DNA of 64,000 nucleotides from Medicago truncatula (GCF_003473485.1 NC_053042.1:29003262-29067261), one strand, 5' to 3'. Numbered from the stretch's first letter, positions 1 to 12,381 are shown. A program made the numbers and translations. Notes: generated by a model from the sequence alone, not told the origin.

Positions 1-615
1 GTTTGTAGATTTGGATTACCTGTTAATAGATTCATTTTGGGTTTTAATCCTAAGCATCTACACATTTATCTTGTACACCTGCTTTATTCACGTGAATTGC
101 AAACACTTCATGCCCAAAAGAATGTAACAAAGTACCATAAGAGAATTTCTCAATTTATGAAATTAATAAAGCACTTTAAGAAGAGAGAAAAATTGTATTA
201 TTACTCAGTTTAAAAGATTCAATTTATAAATTATTATTGTAGTTTTACATTTGGTTATTTTAGTAGCAAACACTAATCCCTTTTTAATGTATAATTAGAC
301 GTGGAAATCATCTAATTATACTATACCGGAATTTTTGGAGAAATCTGAGTTCGATTTATGGGTAAAACAATTATTAGTTAGACGCTTACCTACTTAACGA
401 ACTTCGGATTATAGCTCCATGCTTATGAGAACCGGAGGTTAACCAAAAAAAAAGAGGCAGAAGTTAGCATATATTAAGTGCATATTTAGATTGATATTCA
501 GTTTGGTGGAATCACATTAATGTCACCAAATTTTAGTTTAGCAAAAGTTAAACATTAAAAGTTTCAACAAAATTTAGGCGAAAACCTTCTCGATCATAAA
601 AAAAAAAAAGAGAAA
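1..615. other. Intergenic, no gene recognised
   Basis: AT-rich sequence with short A-runs and no reading frame resembling a known protein. Nothing further can be supported here. Confidence 0.6.
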
Positions 616-779
616 TGTTAACTAGTGCCTGTCAAGAAAAACTAATATAGAAATTTTGCATGGGAATTGGTGAAAAATAGAATGTTTAACTTTATGAAAG
701 TCAAAAAAGTTGTTGTTTTTTATGAAAAAAAATTCTATTTTTACTTCCTTAACTAGTGTCCCGGAGGCACTGGTTAACA
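616..779. mobile_element. Hairpin-ended MITE, TGTTAAC family, copy 1
   Basis: A 164-bp element begins TGTTAACTAGTGCC and ends with the reverse complement of TGTTAACCAGTGCC. The right end also folds on itself (positions 751-775), because AACTAGTG is followed by a reverse complement of CAGTGCC-like sequence. Related copies with the same double-hairpin ends are at 16648-16819, 37604-37742 and 62580-62735. No transposase is encoded, so it is a non-autonomous element. The superfamily is not certain because no clear target-site duplication was found. Confidence 0.6.
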
Positions 780-3055
780 TGACCTAAAAAAAAAAGTTTC
801 AACAAAATTAAAGCACTCGATGAATTTGTCAAACTTACCACCTTAACAACCATAAACTAAAAACTAAACACAAATATTTACGTTGTTCTGTCAAAGTTGT
901 CCGCATAAATCTTAAACAAAACGTGTCTTTGGTTGTGCGATGACCAAAAATTGATTTTGAATTAATTGATTGTGTAAAATTGTTCATGATTAAAAGTGAG
1001 TTAACATAAAATGAACTTTGTTTGGAAACAATAATAGAAAAGTGAGTTGCACAATAAATTAGATGATAAAAATCAATTAAAAATTCAAAAGCTTCAAATT
1101 ATAGCTTCAAAACTAATTTTGAAATCAATTTCGCCTTATCCAAAAATACAACAAAACATAGACATTCTTATTTCTCACAAAAAATTATTAGCAAATTCCA
1201 ATGATAGAATGATCAATTTTATTTCAAATTACAACCGGTTCAAAACTAATACCTTTATATTTTGTTTGGCGCTAATTAGGTTCCCTTGTTCGGATGTTTC
1301 CTTTTTATTTTGGTCAAGTACCCCTTATACTTTCCCTGTATTAGAGGGTTAAGTACTTCTTATACTTCTCTCATTCTATCAATATATTATTTTTTTGCCA
1401 TTAAAAAATAAAATAAAATTTTGAGCTCCAAAATATCACCCTGGTTACATGAATTGAAGACATATCTTAACGTAGGCATTTCCAAATGTTGCTTAAGTGG
1501 GTTTACACTGTTTCTAGCATTGAGTGCTCATCAACTAGTCATCCATTATAATCATCAACTATCTATGATTATTAGATCATTGTTTGTCCTTTTTTTTTTT
1601 TCCTTTCTTTCTATAGTGATGTTACTCAACATGTTTCATTAAACTTATGCTTTCTTTCAAGATGACATGCATGGACTGAAATTATATATTACTGACTGAT
1701 TCACACATTCATGATACGTCATGGGTCATTGCACAAAACAAGTAAAAGTGAAGTAGATGATTGAGGAGTGAAAGGGAGGTATCTGTGTTCGAAAATATTC
1801 TCTGATTTCTTTTTTGTGAACACCTAGATAGATGGAAGAAGAGCACTTAGTAGTGGGTGCTATATGTGCATGCTCTCCTTTCTATGCAAAAGCCAATATT
1901 GAAGAATTGGAATTTTATGCTCCCAACATAAATTTGACACAAGAATCCATGAAATCTTGGTCCAAATTGTTGATAATATCACAATCAAGGTTGATACAAC
2001 CTAAAATGAGTTTATAAGCTTAGAGATGTTTAACCCCGAAGTTGATCTGGTGGTAAATACTTGACATATGAGATGTTTAACCCTGAGGTTGATGGTGGTA
2101 AAGATTTGAAACATAGGTTTCAAATCTTCACTTGCCAACAATTTTTGTGTTGGACTAATTCAATTAAGTTCATTATTAATAGGCGGCGAGATTGGTTATG
2201 AGATAAGTTGGTTTTGAACTATATATTATATTTGGAAGAAAAAAAAGTGAGAGATATTTCGCACTTTATCTGTTGATTTTGTTGAGTTGAGTTAAACACA
2301 TTTGTAAGATTTTTTGCAATTATAAATAAGATAATTTTGTTAATATTGTGGAAATGCCACTTGTTTTCTCTCATTCTATATATAAGAGCAAAAGAGATGT
2401 AACTTTAAGAAATTAATGGAGAGAGAAAGAACTAAGGAATAATACCAGCCGGGAAGAGAATGTTGGTCTTTGAATTGATCCCATGCAACATCATGAGTTT
2501 TCAAAGGCGTCTATAGTTAATTTATTAATTTTTTTTTTTTTACTGCATTTTTAATTTGTAAAATATTTAAAGAAAAGTGTGACTCAACACTTTATTCCCT
2601 TGTTACTTGTTATCTTTGGCTCTGGAAGAAAATCGTACATATTTTGTCATTCTTATATAAGTCTATAGTAAAGAGAGGCCCCATTCTCTTTTACAGGCCC
2701 TCGATTTTGGCACTCTTATGAGAGAAAGGAAAGATATTCTCTCTCCCCAATACATAAAAATAAAATAAAAAACATAGAATACAATTGTTCAAAAGAATAA
2801 AAGAAAAAATAAATATCAATTTAATCTCAAAATTATATAAATATAATACAAAGTTGAAGCAAATGGGATGGAGATGGAGCTAGTGAGACTTTTATGTTAT
2901 GATTTAATTAGTCCAATTGATTCAACTACATTTGAAGCAAATGGAAAAAAAAATAGTAAAAGAATAAAAAATGTGAAAAATAATATGTTGTTTTTTTTTG
3001 AGCAAAAATAATAATAATAACAATAATAATAATAATATGTTGTTTACCAACTCAA
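780..3055. other. Intergenic, nothing recognised
   Basis: Long AT-rich interval. The short open frames (about 60-100 codons) have no domain, codon pattern or homologue that I recognise. An (AAT)n-type microsatellite lies at 3008-3036. A near-duplicate phrase (about 20 bp, 'tgtttaacccYgaRgttgat' type) occurs at 2027-2047 and 2072-2092. Confidence 0.5.
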
Positions 3056-3640
3056 AATTCATGTTGAAGCTTCGTCAAAAATCGTGATACAAATTGGTGA
3101 GATCGTGATATGATTTGGTTAAGGTTTTAGAGGTTTTATCTCGACAAAAATCGTAACACGATTTAGTGGATAACAATCAGTTTATACTATGTACGAACTG
3201 CAAATCGTGGCACGATGTGTGGAAATTAGAGCATGATTTTCTCAGGTCATGTGCACTATATAAGTCTTCATTCTTCATGTTTTGAGAGAGTATGAAGAGA
3301 GAGAAACTTGAAAAATCAAACGAGGGAACTTTAGAGTTGAGTGTCTTTTGTGAGAGTTTATTTATTGGGTTGGGAAACATTTGTAAACACATTAGGGTAG
3401 TGAGATTTCATTATTTGAAGGATTAAAAAAATTTCTTTAGTGTTTTCTCTTAAGATTTATTTATGAGTGTGGATGACTTGAAAAGGGTAAAAATTAGGGG
3501 TTCTTCTTTGTGAGTTTTTAAGCTAATTTCGGCTTTATTGTACATACTGGGAGGAGAATCCGTAAATATTGCGATTGTCCATCCCCTCCCCCGGTTTGTC
3601 CTTCTTTGCGATTTAATAGTTCCTTTTCCAATTTTCTCCA
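3056..3640 (+). repeat. Probable LTR-retrotransposon fragment with palindromic ATCGTG/CACGAT motifs
   Basis: The left part carries repeated imperfect palindromes of the type AATCGTRRCACGATTT (about 3079-3225). They are followed by a TATA-like CTATATAAG (about 3257) and a leader-like stretch with gagagag runs. The same arrangement of palindrome block, TATA, then GA-rich leader is seen in the LTRs at 14428-15130 and 20509-21229. I infer a decayed LTR; the ends and target-site duplication were not found. Confidence 0.35.
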
Positions 3641-4602
3641 AATTTTACTTTGGGATGTATGATTGAACCTCTCCAAAAAAATATTGAGCAAATTTAGGAT
3701 GATGACCACTAAATCAGAAATAAATAAAACTCAAAGGTTCAATGTAAAATTGCTAAAGAAAAAGTAGAAATTCAAAATCGCACAATTACAATAATTAAAT
3801 GATCAAAACTACAATTATGAAATCGTCCAAATTTAATTGTAGTTATATTTTTTTTTTAAAAACGATTTCAATTAAATCTAGACGATTTCTTCATGTGATC
3901 TATCTATTAACAACTTAACATTTAAGACAAGATTAGTTAGTACCTAGCTTTCTTCCTCTTGAAAAAAGAAAAAGAAACTACTAATCAAAACATTATGCAT
4001 ATATTATGCATATATAGAAGAGAAAGTGCCCTACCCCCACTTCCAAATACCAAAACTTTTATACAAAATTTGTTGAATGGAAGAGAGAGAAATAATAAGG
4101 CAAAGCTAAGCTGCCTTTGATACTGGTGAAATAGTCCTACTTGTCAGCACATGCAATCCACTTTCTACAACAAAATCCACTTTGGACCCCATAATTTTAC
4201 CTCTCCCACAAGAAAAGCACAACTCATACATCCCATAAATTTCACACCCCTTACTCTTTCCTCGTCCCCTCTTTCTCTCCTTCTCCTTTTAGACCAAGCC
4301 ACCACCTTTTTCATCCTTCATATTCTAACTCACAAGTTTCATTCAAAAACAATTAGTGATCTCAATCCTTCACCCTTTTATATATTATCATCATAACAAA
4401 ACCTAGCTTCCTAGTTCCAACCATATAACTATCTTATATCTTATCTTATATATTATACCAACAAAACACTTTGTTTCTTCATCACCCTAAGTTTCCTACC
4501 TCTTAGTCTTCTCCATATATCATCCTTCTCTCAATCCAAATGAATACCACCCTTAACCCTTGAAAGTTCAAACTCACTCACTCTTAATTTCTAGCTTCTT
4601 CT

Positions 4603-4639
<37 letters not shown>

Positions 4640-4694
4640 TCTCTCTCCCTCCCTCTCTATCTACTAACCTTTAAGAAGTACATAATTCCTAAAG
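3641..4694 (+). promoter_or_regulatory. Upstream region and CT-rich 5' leader of the SMXL gene
   Basis: The DNA before the SMXL start codon becomes strongly pyrimidine rich. A (CT)n microsatellite runs from about 4604 to 4660 and ends some 35 bp before the ATG, as is common in plant 5' leaders. A small upstream ORF of seven codons starts at 4540 and stops at 4561-4563, so it would lie in the leader if transcription starts upstream of it. The transcription start and TATA box cannot be placed with confidence. Confidence 0.5.
4604..4660 (+). repeat. (CT)n microsatellite in 5' leader
   Basis: Nearly pure CT dinucleotide tract with a few interruptions, ending about 35 bp upstream of the SMXL start codon. 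Such tracts are length-variable and can bind GAGA-type factors; the latter is inference. Confidence 0.85.
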
Positions 4695-7600
4695 ATGAGA
4701 ACGGGAAACTGTTCTTTGCAACAAGGCCTAACAACAGAAGCTGCAAACATAATAAAGCAAGCAATAACCCTAGCAAAGCGTCGTGGCCATGCTCAAGTAA
4801 CACCACTTCATGTTGCAAATACGATGCTTAGTGTTACCAATGGATTATTAAGAACAGCTTGTCTTCAATCTCACTCTCACCCTCTTCAATGCAAGGCTTT
4901 AGAGCTTTGCTTCAATGTCGCACTCAATCGTTTGCCAGCGACGACTTGTAATAGCCCTATGTTGGGTTCTCATCATTCTCAATCTCAGTCTCAGTATCCT
5001 TCTATCTCAAATGCTTTAGTTGCCGCTTTTAAGCGCGCTCAAGCTCATCAACGTCGTGGATCGATTGAGAATCAACAACAACCGCTTTTGACGGTGAAGA
5101 TTGAGCTTGAACAACTCATCATTTCAATTTTAGATGATCCTAGTGTTAGTAGGGTTATGAGAGAAGCAGGGTTTAATAGTACTCAAGTGAAAACCAATGT
5201 TGAACAAGCTGTTTCTTTGGAAAATCCTTCTTCTATGAGTGGAAAATCAAAGGAAAACAATAATCAAACTCTTTCTTCTCATTCTCAAGAGATAGTTTCC
5301 AACAAAACATTGGTATTGGATCCAATTAGGGTTGATGATATCAATAGTGTTCTTGATAATTTAAAGATGAATCAAAGAAAGAGTATTGTTGTTGTTGGAG
5401 AATGTTTAGCTACTCTTGAAGGTGTAGTTAAAGGAGTAATGGAAAAGTTTGATAAAGGAGATGTTGATGAGTCTCTTAAAGGTGTTAAGATTATTTCTCT
5501 TTCTCTTTCTGATTTTGGTAATCTTTCAAGGGTAGAAATTGAGGAAAAAGTTGAAGAGCTTAAGGGACTTGCAAAAAAGAATTTTAATGGAAAAGGGTAT
5601 GTTTTGTATCTTGGAGATCTAAAATGGTTGTTTGATTATAAGAAGAAACAAGGGATGATTAGAGGCTATTATTGTCCCTTAGATCACATGATAATGGAGA
5701 TTGGAAAATTGGTTAATGGTGTTGAAAAAAGTGGAAAGTTTTGGTTGATGTGTATTGCTACTTTTCAAGGTTACATGAGATGTAAAAATGGAAATCCATC
5801 ACTTGAAACTATTTGGAATCTTTATCCTATCACTATACCTGCTGGAAGCTTGAGATTGAGTCTCATCACTGAAAGGTAAAATTAACATGAAGTTTGGTAA
5901 AGTTTTATAGCCTTCACTGTAACTTGTAACTGTGCTTTGGCTTTAATTCTATCTTTACTTTCTTTCTTTTCATGAATAATCATCTATCATAAAATGGACA
6001 TTGGAAAAGGGATAAATAATGAAATTGTCTTTTCCTTTTACAAGGTTAAAAGCTAAAACTTCAAAAAATGCTATTTAATAGCCAAGCCAAATAAGGAAAA
6101 TATGTTTTAGTTTTTTCTTTCTTCCCTATTTGCTTCTCAAGTGGTTCTTGTAAGGGGAAAAATGACTTAATGTATGTGCATTGAAGCTAGAGACATATCG
6201 GTCATTATAGTGTTGCTTTTTGAGTTGATTATCCAGAAGCATTAACCAAAAAAAGACCTAACTAGGAAAGAGTAAAAAAAAAAAACACTAACTAGGAAAG
6301 AGACTTTGCTTTTTTGAAATTTAGATAAAAAATAATTTTACTATTATATCATTATTTATACCTTTATATAGATATTTAAAAAAAATTTGACATATATAAT
6401 TGGTGAATGTGTCAATGTAATTTTTTTTACGCGTTAGTGTGAATTTTTTTTTTTTTTTTTGAGATGTTTGTGTGAAGTTATTGAACTTAGTTTTTATTAA
6501 CTTTTTTTCCCTCAAAAAAAAAATTAAAATTAACTTTTTTCTTAAGTTAAGACATTTCTAATAGCTTCTTATATCTTTGATCTGTTTTACCATTATATGA
6601 AATTTACCATTATATGAAATGGTGAAAGAGCCTAAAATAAATATGAAGCAAATAAATTACATCATTTCCTCTTTTTGCTCCTCAGTGGTTTAGAAAATGA
6701 GTCAACAAATGAGAAAGCTGAGAATAGAACAAGCTGGTTATTGCATGAAGGAGTAGGAGAAGATCAAATGATTCAAAAGCAACAACAAGCTTGTAACAGT
6801 GATTCATCAAGTTCAAGTCTTCCTGCATGGCTACAACAATACAAAAATGAAAATAAAGGAATTTCTTACAATGATCAGGTCTCATTATTATCACAATCAT
6901 ATTTACATAGCATAATAATAATTTTTTTACCATGCCCCACAAATCAAAATATATATTAAATATTTGTAATATAGTACAAAAATTTAGATACTAGTATCTT
7001 TTTTTGTTGGTGTCCGGATTCGAACCACAGACCTTCCATATATTACGCATTATCCTGCAAACTGAGCTAAGCTCACGGGGATAATAGTATCTAAATTTAT
7101 AAGAAGTCTTATAGGTAGGTACTATTAAAATCCAATAATATTTTGTCAAAAAAAAATCCAATAATATTATTATTGAAACTTGAGTTATTTAGCTATCATT
7201 AAATTTTGTGATTTTTCTTTCAAAAAATAAAAATAAATTTTTTGATTTAATTAAAGTGAAACTTATCTCTTGTTTTATATTTTAACAGAATGTACAAGTA
7301 GGAGAGCTTTGCAAAAAGTGGAACTCTATGTGTGGTTCAATCCAAAAACAACCCTATCATTGTGATGATAAAATTCTCACATTATCTTCAGTATCACCTT
7401 CTTCATCTACATCAGGTTTCTCCTATGAGCAGCAACAACATCCTAACAATGTGTCACAAAGCGACCACGACCGCCATTTTTGGACCTCTCAAAGTGGAAC
7501 CAAGTCAAATGAACCTTCAAACCCTAATTCAACCATTTCTAGTGACCTTGTGGAAATGGAGCAACTAAACAATTTCAAAGAACTAAATTTAGAGAACATG

Positions 7601-8341
7601 AGAACTCTATGCAATGCTTTGGAGAAAAAAGTTCCATGGCAAAAAGATATAATACCGGAAATCGCAAGCACAGTTTTGCAATGCCGATCCGGATTGGTAA
7701 AAAGAAAAGGGAAAAACAATGACCATGATGCTAAAGAAGAAACATGGTTATTTTTCCAAGGTGTTGATTTGGAAGCTAAAGAGAAAATAGCAAAAGAATT
7801 GGCTAAGCTTGTTTTTGGGTCCTACAATAATTTCATTTCAATATCACTTAGTAGTTTTTCTTCAACAAGAGCTGATTCAAGTGAGGAAAGTAGAAACAAA
7901 AGAACAAGAGATGAAGCAAGTTGTACTTATATTGAAAGATTTGGTGATGCAATGTCAAGTAATCCTCATAGGGTTTTTCTAGTTGAAGATATAGAGCAAG
8001 TTGATTATTTTTCACAACTTGGTTTCAAAAGGGCTATTGAGAAAGGAAAAGTTTTGGATTCAAATGGTGAAGAGGTTTGTTTTTGTGATGCTATTATTAT
8101 TCTAAGCTGTGAAAATTTTAGTTCAAGATCAAGAGTTTGTTCTCCTAAACAAAGATCATCTCAAGAAGACAAAGATGATGATATTAATGTTGCTACTTTG
8201 GAAGAGACAAGTTCTTATGTTTCTTTGGATTTGAATATTTCTATTGATGAGGATTACAATGAGGATGATAAATTGGTTGATGAAATTGGGCTACTTGAAT
8301 CCGTAGACAGAAAGATTCTCTTCAAAATTCAAGAATTATGA
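4695..8341 (+). CDS. SMXL3/4/5-type SMAX1-LIKE Clp-ATPase-like protein, three exons
   Basis: Exons are 4695-5875, 6686-6878 and 7289-8341, all with GT-AG introns and matching phases (2, then 0), giving 808 residues. The N-terminus is a double Clp-N domain (about residues 9-172) starting MRTGNCSLQQ, the usual SMXL start. A degenerate D1 ATPase segment follows (IVVVGE at 231-236, Walker A lost). Exon 3 holds the D2-like region with WLFFQGVD near 611, a Walker-B-like VFLVEDIEQ near 687, and an EAR repressor motif SLDLNI at about 770-775. The family acts as nuclear transcriptional co-repressors with TOPLESS. The RGKT degron of the D53/SMXL6-8 and SMAX1 groups is absent where expected, just after the SISLSSF segment. 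Length and this absence point to the SMXL3/4/5 group, which controls phloem formation and escapes MAX2-dependent degradation. A SINE sits in intron 2. Family confidence is high; the exact orthologue is inferred from length. Confidence 0.93.
6258..6302. repeat. Micro-insertion in SMXL intron 1: 15-bp direct repeats around an A-run
   Basis: The 15-mer CTAACTAGGAAAGAG occurs at 6258-6272 and 6288-6302. The 15-bp insert between them is T, then twelve A, then CA. It fits a target-site duplication around a retroposed tail (see findings). Confidence 0.7.
7000..7084 (-). mobile_element. Minimal tRNA-like SINE in SMXL intron 2
   Basis: On the minus strand this 85-bp insert has an A-box-like GAGCTTAGCTCAGTT, a B-box GGTTCGAATCC and a short poly(A) tail. 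An 8-bp direct repeat TAGTATCT flanks it (6992-6999 and 7085-7092). Removing the SINE restores a perfect 26-bp palindrome as the target site (6980-6991 joined to 7085-7098). It is a pol III-type retroposon, not a functional tRNA. Confidence 0.75.
7130..7168. repeat. Micro-insertion in SMXL intron 2
   Basis: The 13-mer ATCCAATAATATT is repeated at 7130-7142 and 7156-7168 around the insert TTGTCAAAAAAAA. It is one of the tail-only insertions discussed in the findings. Confidence 0.7.
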
Positions 8342-9060
8342 AGAAAATTTCTTGAACACAGCCTTTTTTTATTTTTTCTTTTTCTTCTAGCTAGGTATTT
8401 CTTATTTCCTATGTTCTTCATCACGTATTTGTATTTCTTAGGTATTAATTTCGTTCCCCTTAATTTTATTATGTAACTACTTGTATATTAGAAGGTATAT
8501 CAACTATTCAGTTTTTTTAGCATTTTGCTGTTAGAAATATTTTGTATCCTAAATATATTATCTTGTTTTTAATTAATTTTTATTTTTAAACAATGTTGCT
8601 ATAATAATAACAAAAAGTACTATTTCACAGTTTTATAAATACTTTTTTCAAAATAGTGTTTTTTTTTCTATGAAACATTAAATATTTCTCATATTAAACA
8701 AATAACCTCCAAGGGTTTTCTTAGCTTTGTACTGTTGCATTTCTTTTTCTTGTGTTTGTTCCCTTTTGTGTAGGGTATTTCTAGTACTCGTTTTATTTCT
8801 GTGTTGATTTTTGTATATTAAATTAACCATTTAAAAAACCTCCAAAGCAAAAAGCGGCTTCTTACGTAAAAAAAATAGGGTAAAGCTGCATATAATATAC
8901 CAATTGATGATATTCTGTTCTAGACCCTGCGTATGCAGAAGTGTTAGTGTACCTGTACTTTATATAGAAAAAAAAGAAGATACCGCACACCTACTTCTTT
9001 AAAAATTATTTTAACTCATTATTTTTTTAAAGTAATAAAAAATAAGTTTTTCAAACATTA
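8342..9060. other. SMXL 3' UTR and downstream intergenic DNA
   Basis: AT-rich sequence after the SMXL stop codon. The first few hundred bases probably include the 3' UTR; no single polyadenylation signal stands out. No other gene is visible. Confidence 0.5.
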
Positions 9061-9330
9061 TTGCATCATGAAGATACACAAGCTTCTTAGTTGCTTCTAT
9101 GTAGCAGGTTATCTAGTTAGTCAGTAGTAACTAATTGTCGTAGAGTTAGTGCATATAAAACATGCATCATAACTGTCTTTCAACTTCATGAACTATTTAT
9201 AAGTTGTAATGTAGTATATAATCAAGTAATGAGATATATGCAATCAACAATCTTAGACAAGATAGAAAATATGTTTTGGAATATTTCACTAAGATGCGAT
9301 CACTTTAGGATTAATTGAATTCTCATTGAC
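9060..9330 (+). mobile_element. Possible copia 5' LTR remnant
   Basis: Lies directly upstream of copia gag coding remnants and has an LTR-like layout, with a TATA-like CATATAAAAC (about 9152). I could not match it to a second LTR in the window, so this is position-based inference. Confidence 0.3.
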
Positions 9331-9995
9331 CTATTCCCAATTGCACTTGTCGTCGTCCACATCGATGTGATTTAGTTTGTGTTGTGTTAAAATTCACAGA
9401 GCTCATCAAGATCAAATCATTCAAGTTTTCACTGGCTTAAATGAGCAGTTTTTTGTTGTCAAGACTCAAGATCTTCTGATGGATCCTCTCCCATCCATCA
9501 ACAATGTATACTCCTTGGTTGTTCATGAAGAAAGTAACAACGTAATGTTTCTTGCTTCTATTTCTCTTATTGAATATAACATATTCATCAATGCTTCTAA
9601 TGCAAGAAGAATCAGCATTGTGGCAAAGGTACAACTAATGGTGGCGCTAACGAGAATGGCTCTAGATAGGTACCTCGTCATACCTAGGTCATTCACCTAG
9701 TGATGCTTCTCAGATAGGTATATATAGTGTTATTTCTTGTTCTATGCATACTACTCATGACTATTGACTATTAGATTCAGGTGTCAATGACCATATTTGT
9801 TTCTTCTTTAACTAGTTTTACTTCATTTTACAAGATTAAACTTATACATGTTAATCTTCCAAATGGTTCTTCTGTTTTAGTTCAACATGCTGGTGCTATT
9901 TCCTTGTCACCAAACTTATTCCTTACAATGTGTTATATTCTCCATATTTCAAACTTAACCTTATTTCAGTTTCTAAATAGTGTAAATCTTTGTCT
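9331..9995 (+). pseudogene. Ty1/copia gag and protease remnant
   Basis: Frames at 9377-9560 read as the UBN2-type copia gag (VFTGLNEQFFVVKTQDLL, then DPLPSINNVYSLV). At 9765-9990 a broken frame preserves the protease region: LLDSG, then DHIC, then LPNG, then NLISVS. Stops and frameshifts interrupt both. The element continues at 11080 after a solo LTR insertion. Confidence 0.8.
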
Positions 9996-10000
9996 TGTTT

Positions 10001-11065
10001 TGTTTTGAAATTCTGACACGTATGGGACAATGTCGTGTACGATGTCATGACACAAGGAATGTCGAATGCAATGTCCAGAAAACGTGCTAACAAATACTAA
10101 GCACAATAAATAATAAATAACTTAAAGTAAAATTCAGGAAGGAAATAACACAAGGTATTTGTTAACACAATTCGGTGTAACGTCACCTACATGTGGGGGC
10201 ATTCAAGCCATGAAGGAAATCCACTATAATAGTATTAATTCAAAGTCCTATGTGAACAACCTCTGGTTCACTATCTTCTCACTTAATCACTACCATTGGT
10301 ATTTCTATCTAAGACTCTCTTAGATGTGAGATCCCTCTTACTTCCTCTCAATCACAACCCCTATGATTACAACAAAAACAATCAAATTGGAGACACACTC
10401 CAATAAACAAATCCTTCTCTTTGCTTAAAATCTTCAGAGAGATTCATAGGTACAACTCAACTAATCAGTCCAGCTCAATGCATTAAGGTGATACAAAGAG
10501 AGGCTCACAAATAATAAGGACAAACACGAAACCCTAAATGACTCTTTTCTCAAATGACGCTTCAGTCCTTTTACAGCTCAACTAAAAAAATCATCTATGT
10601 GCTTTGATAATCAGTGGCAACACACATAGAGGTATACAAAATAAAGCACAAAGCTTGACAACGAAACCCTAAAAGACTCTATTCAATAATATTGATTTCG
10701 TGAATAAAACGAGGGTCTGAATCTTTCTCATATAGCCATTCAGCAACTTGAGCTTTTTCTTCACAGGCTAAATAATCAGTAGACGAAAACGTATATTCGG
10801 TCTTGACAATATATTAGGAGCAAATATATTATTTCCTAAAATGTTTTGACCTCCAATTTAGAAAACACGACAATGGCTAAACTGACCTCTGCAGCTTCTA
10901 GAAACACACGGTTCTTAGAGACGTGAATCATATCTTCAATAAAATCTTCAGTTATCTCACGCATAAAACAAATCTTCCAAGATTGTGAAACAAGGCACAC
11001 TACGATGTCGTACCAATATGTCAAGACATCTTGTCCAACATCTTGTTAGAACATTTGTTTTAACA
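10001..11065 (-). mobile_element. Solo LTR (SIRE/Maximus-like copia), inserted into the copia element
   Basis: A block of about 1065 bp begins TGTTTTGAAATTC and ends TGTTTTAACA, so read on the minus strand it starts TGTTAAAACA and ends in CA. It has no coding sequence and separates two parts of one copia polyprotein (NLISVS before it, GAG-pre-integrase after it). I infer a solo LTR from recombination. A clean 5-bp duplication was not seen, so the outer ends may be off by several bases. Confidence 0.6.
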
Positions 11066-11711
11066 AAATGCAGCCAATCACAATATACAAACTTAACTTG
11101 TTTAGTTTTTAACTGATAGCTGTATTATTTAGGATTTGAAATCCAGGAGGATGATTTGTTAGGGTGAACACTTGATGGATTATACCCGCTGGTGGTGAAT
11201 GTTTATCTTGATAATTCAACTCCTTTTAATTGTTTCAATAAACTTGTAGCAAATTCTTGCAACTCTACATTTGTTTATTCTTGAAATGTAATTCCAACTT
11301 CTGCTTTATGACATTTCAGGTTAGGGCATATCTATAATAAGATATTATCTCAGATGCATTCTATGTACCCTTCTATTTCTTGTGATAATAAATCTACTTG
11401 TGATATATGTCACCTTGTTAAACAAATTCAGTTTCTAATTTAAGCTTTAGCATTTTGATTTTTGGGGCCTTGCAATTCCTTCTATGCATAACCACAAGTA
11501 TTTTCTAACCATTGTAGATGATTTTAGCAAATTTATGTGAATTATTTTACTAAAAAATAAATCTGAAGTGTTTCTAATCATGTCAATTTTTTTTTTTTTT
11601 TCCAAATGGTTAACTCGATAAAACATTACTTTTGAAGTTGTTATATTTGATAATGGTCCTGAGTTTCTGCTTACTGAGTTTTATGCTTCCAAAGGTATTG
11701 TTCGTCATAGA

Positions 11712-11893
11712 TAGGGCTGGCAATGAACCGAACCAACTCGATTAAAGTTCGTAATTCGATTTGATAATTGATTCGTTGAACTTGGTTCATGAACCAAATG
11801 AGCCGAACTTGAGCTGAAAATTAATTTCGTGAACTAATTGAGCTGAACTTGAGCTATATGTAGTTCAGCTCGTTTGGTTCACGAGATGATTCG

Positions 11894-11942
<49 letters not shown>

Positions 11943-12381
11943 CACTTAAAAAAATATTTTAAAATTTATAGATAATTGATCATATATATAATAAGAGAAA
12001 CATATGGCACAAGAAGGCAAAATTCAATTTGGTGGTTGCATACCGATGTTAATTACTATGTGTAATAATAGTCTCGTCCAGTCCATTAAAAATTGGTATA
12101 AATTCCAATATATTTTATGGGTAAAAAATTTAAATTCTTTGACTTTTGAGTTACGTGGTTCAAGTGGCTTTACTTATTTTCGTACCTAAAGTTATGTGCT
12201 TTGAACAAACGAAATGAACCTAATGAGCCGAACCAAACTGTTTGTGAACTTTAAACGAGCCGAACTCGTGCTGAAAAAAAGATCGTGTCAAGCTCGAACC
12301 AAGGTTCGGACCGAGCCAATTCTTAACGAGTCGAGTAGAGCTCAAATAGGTTCGATTCGACTCGGCTCATTTCCAGCCCTA
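11712..12381. mobile_element. Non-autonomous hAT element inside copia integrase
   Basis: The 670-bp element starts TAGGGCTGGCAATGA and ends with the reverse complement of TAGGGCTGGAAATGA. A perfect 8-bp target duplication, GTCATAGA, flanks it (11704-11711 and 12382-12389), diagnostic of hAT. The interior is rich in GAACC/GAGCC repeats and contains an (AT)n tract. No transposase is encoded. Confidence 0.9.
11892..11940. repeat. (AT)n microsatellite
   Basis: Pure AT dinucleotide tract of about 24 units inside the hAT element. Confidence 0.95.

Noticed and set aside
1047..1352. 101-residue protein gene
   Set aside because: Non-ATG start, AT-driven composition, no recognisable domain.
6587..6620. 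Further micro-insertion in SMXL intron 1
   Set aside because: The 17-bp repeat is purely tandem with no A/T-tail insert between copies, so slippage explains it.
7011..7080. tRNA gene
   Set aside because: A-box and B-box are present, but the arms do not fold into a tRNA and the piece has an A-tail and target duplication. It is a SINE; the same reasoning applies to 16950, 39521, 49458, 51824 and 52105.
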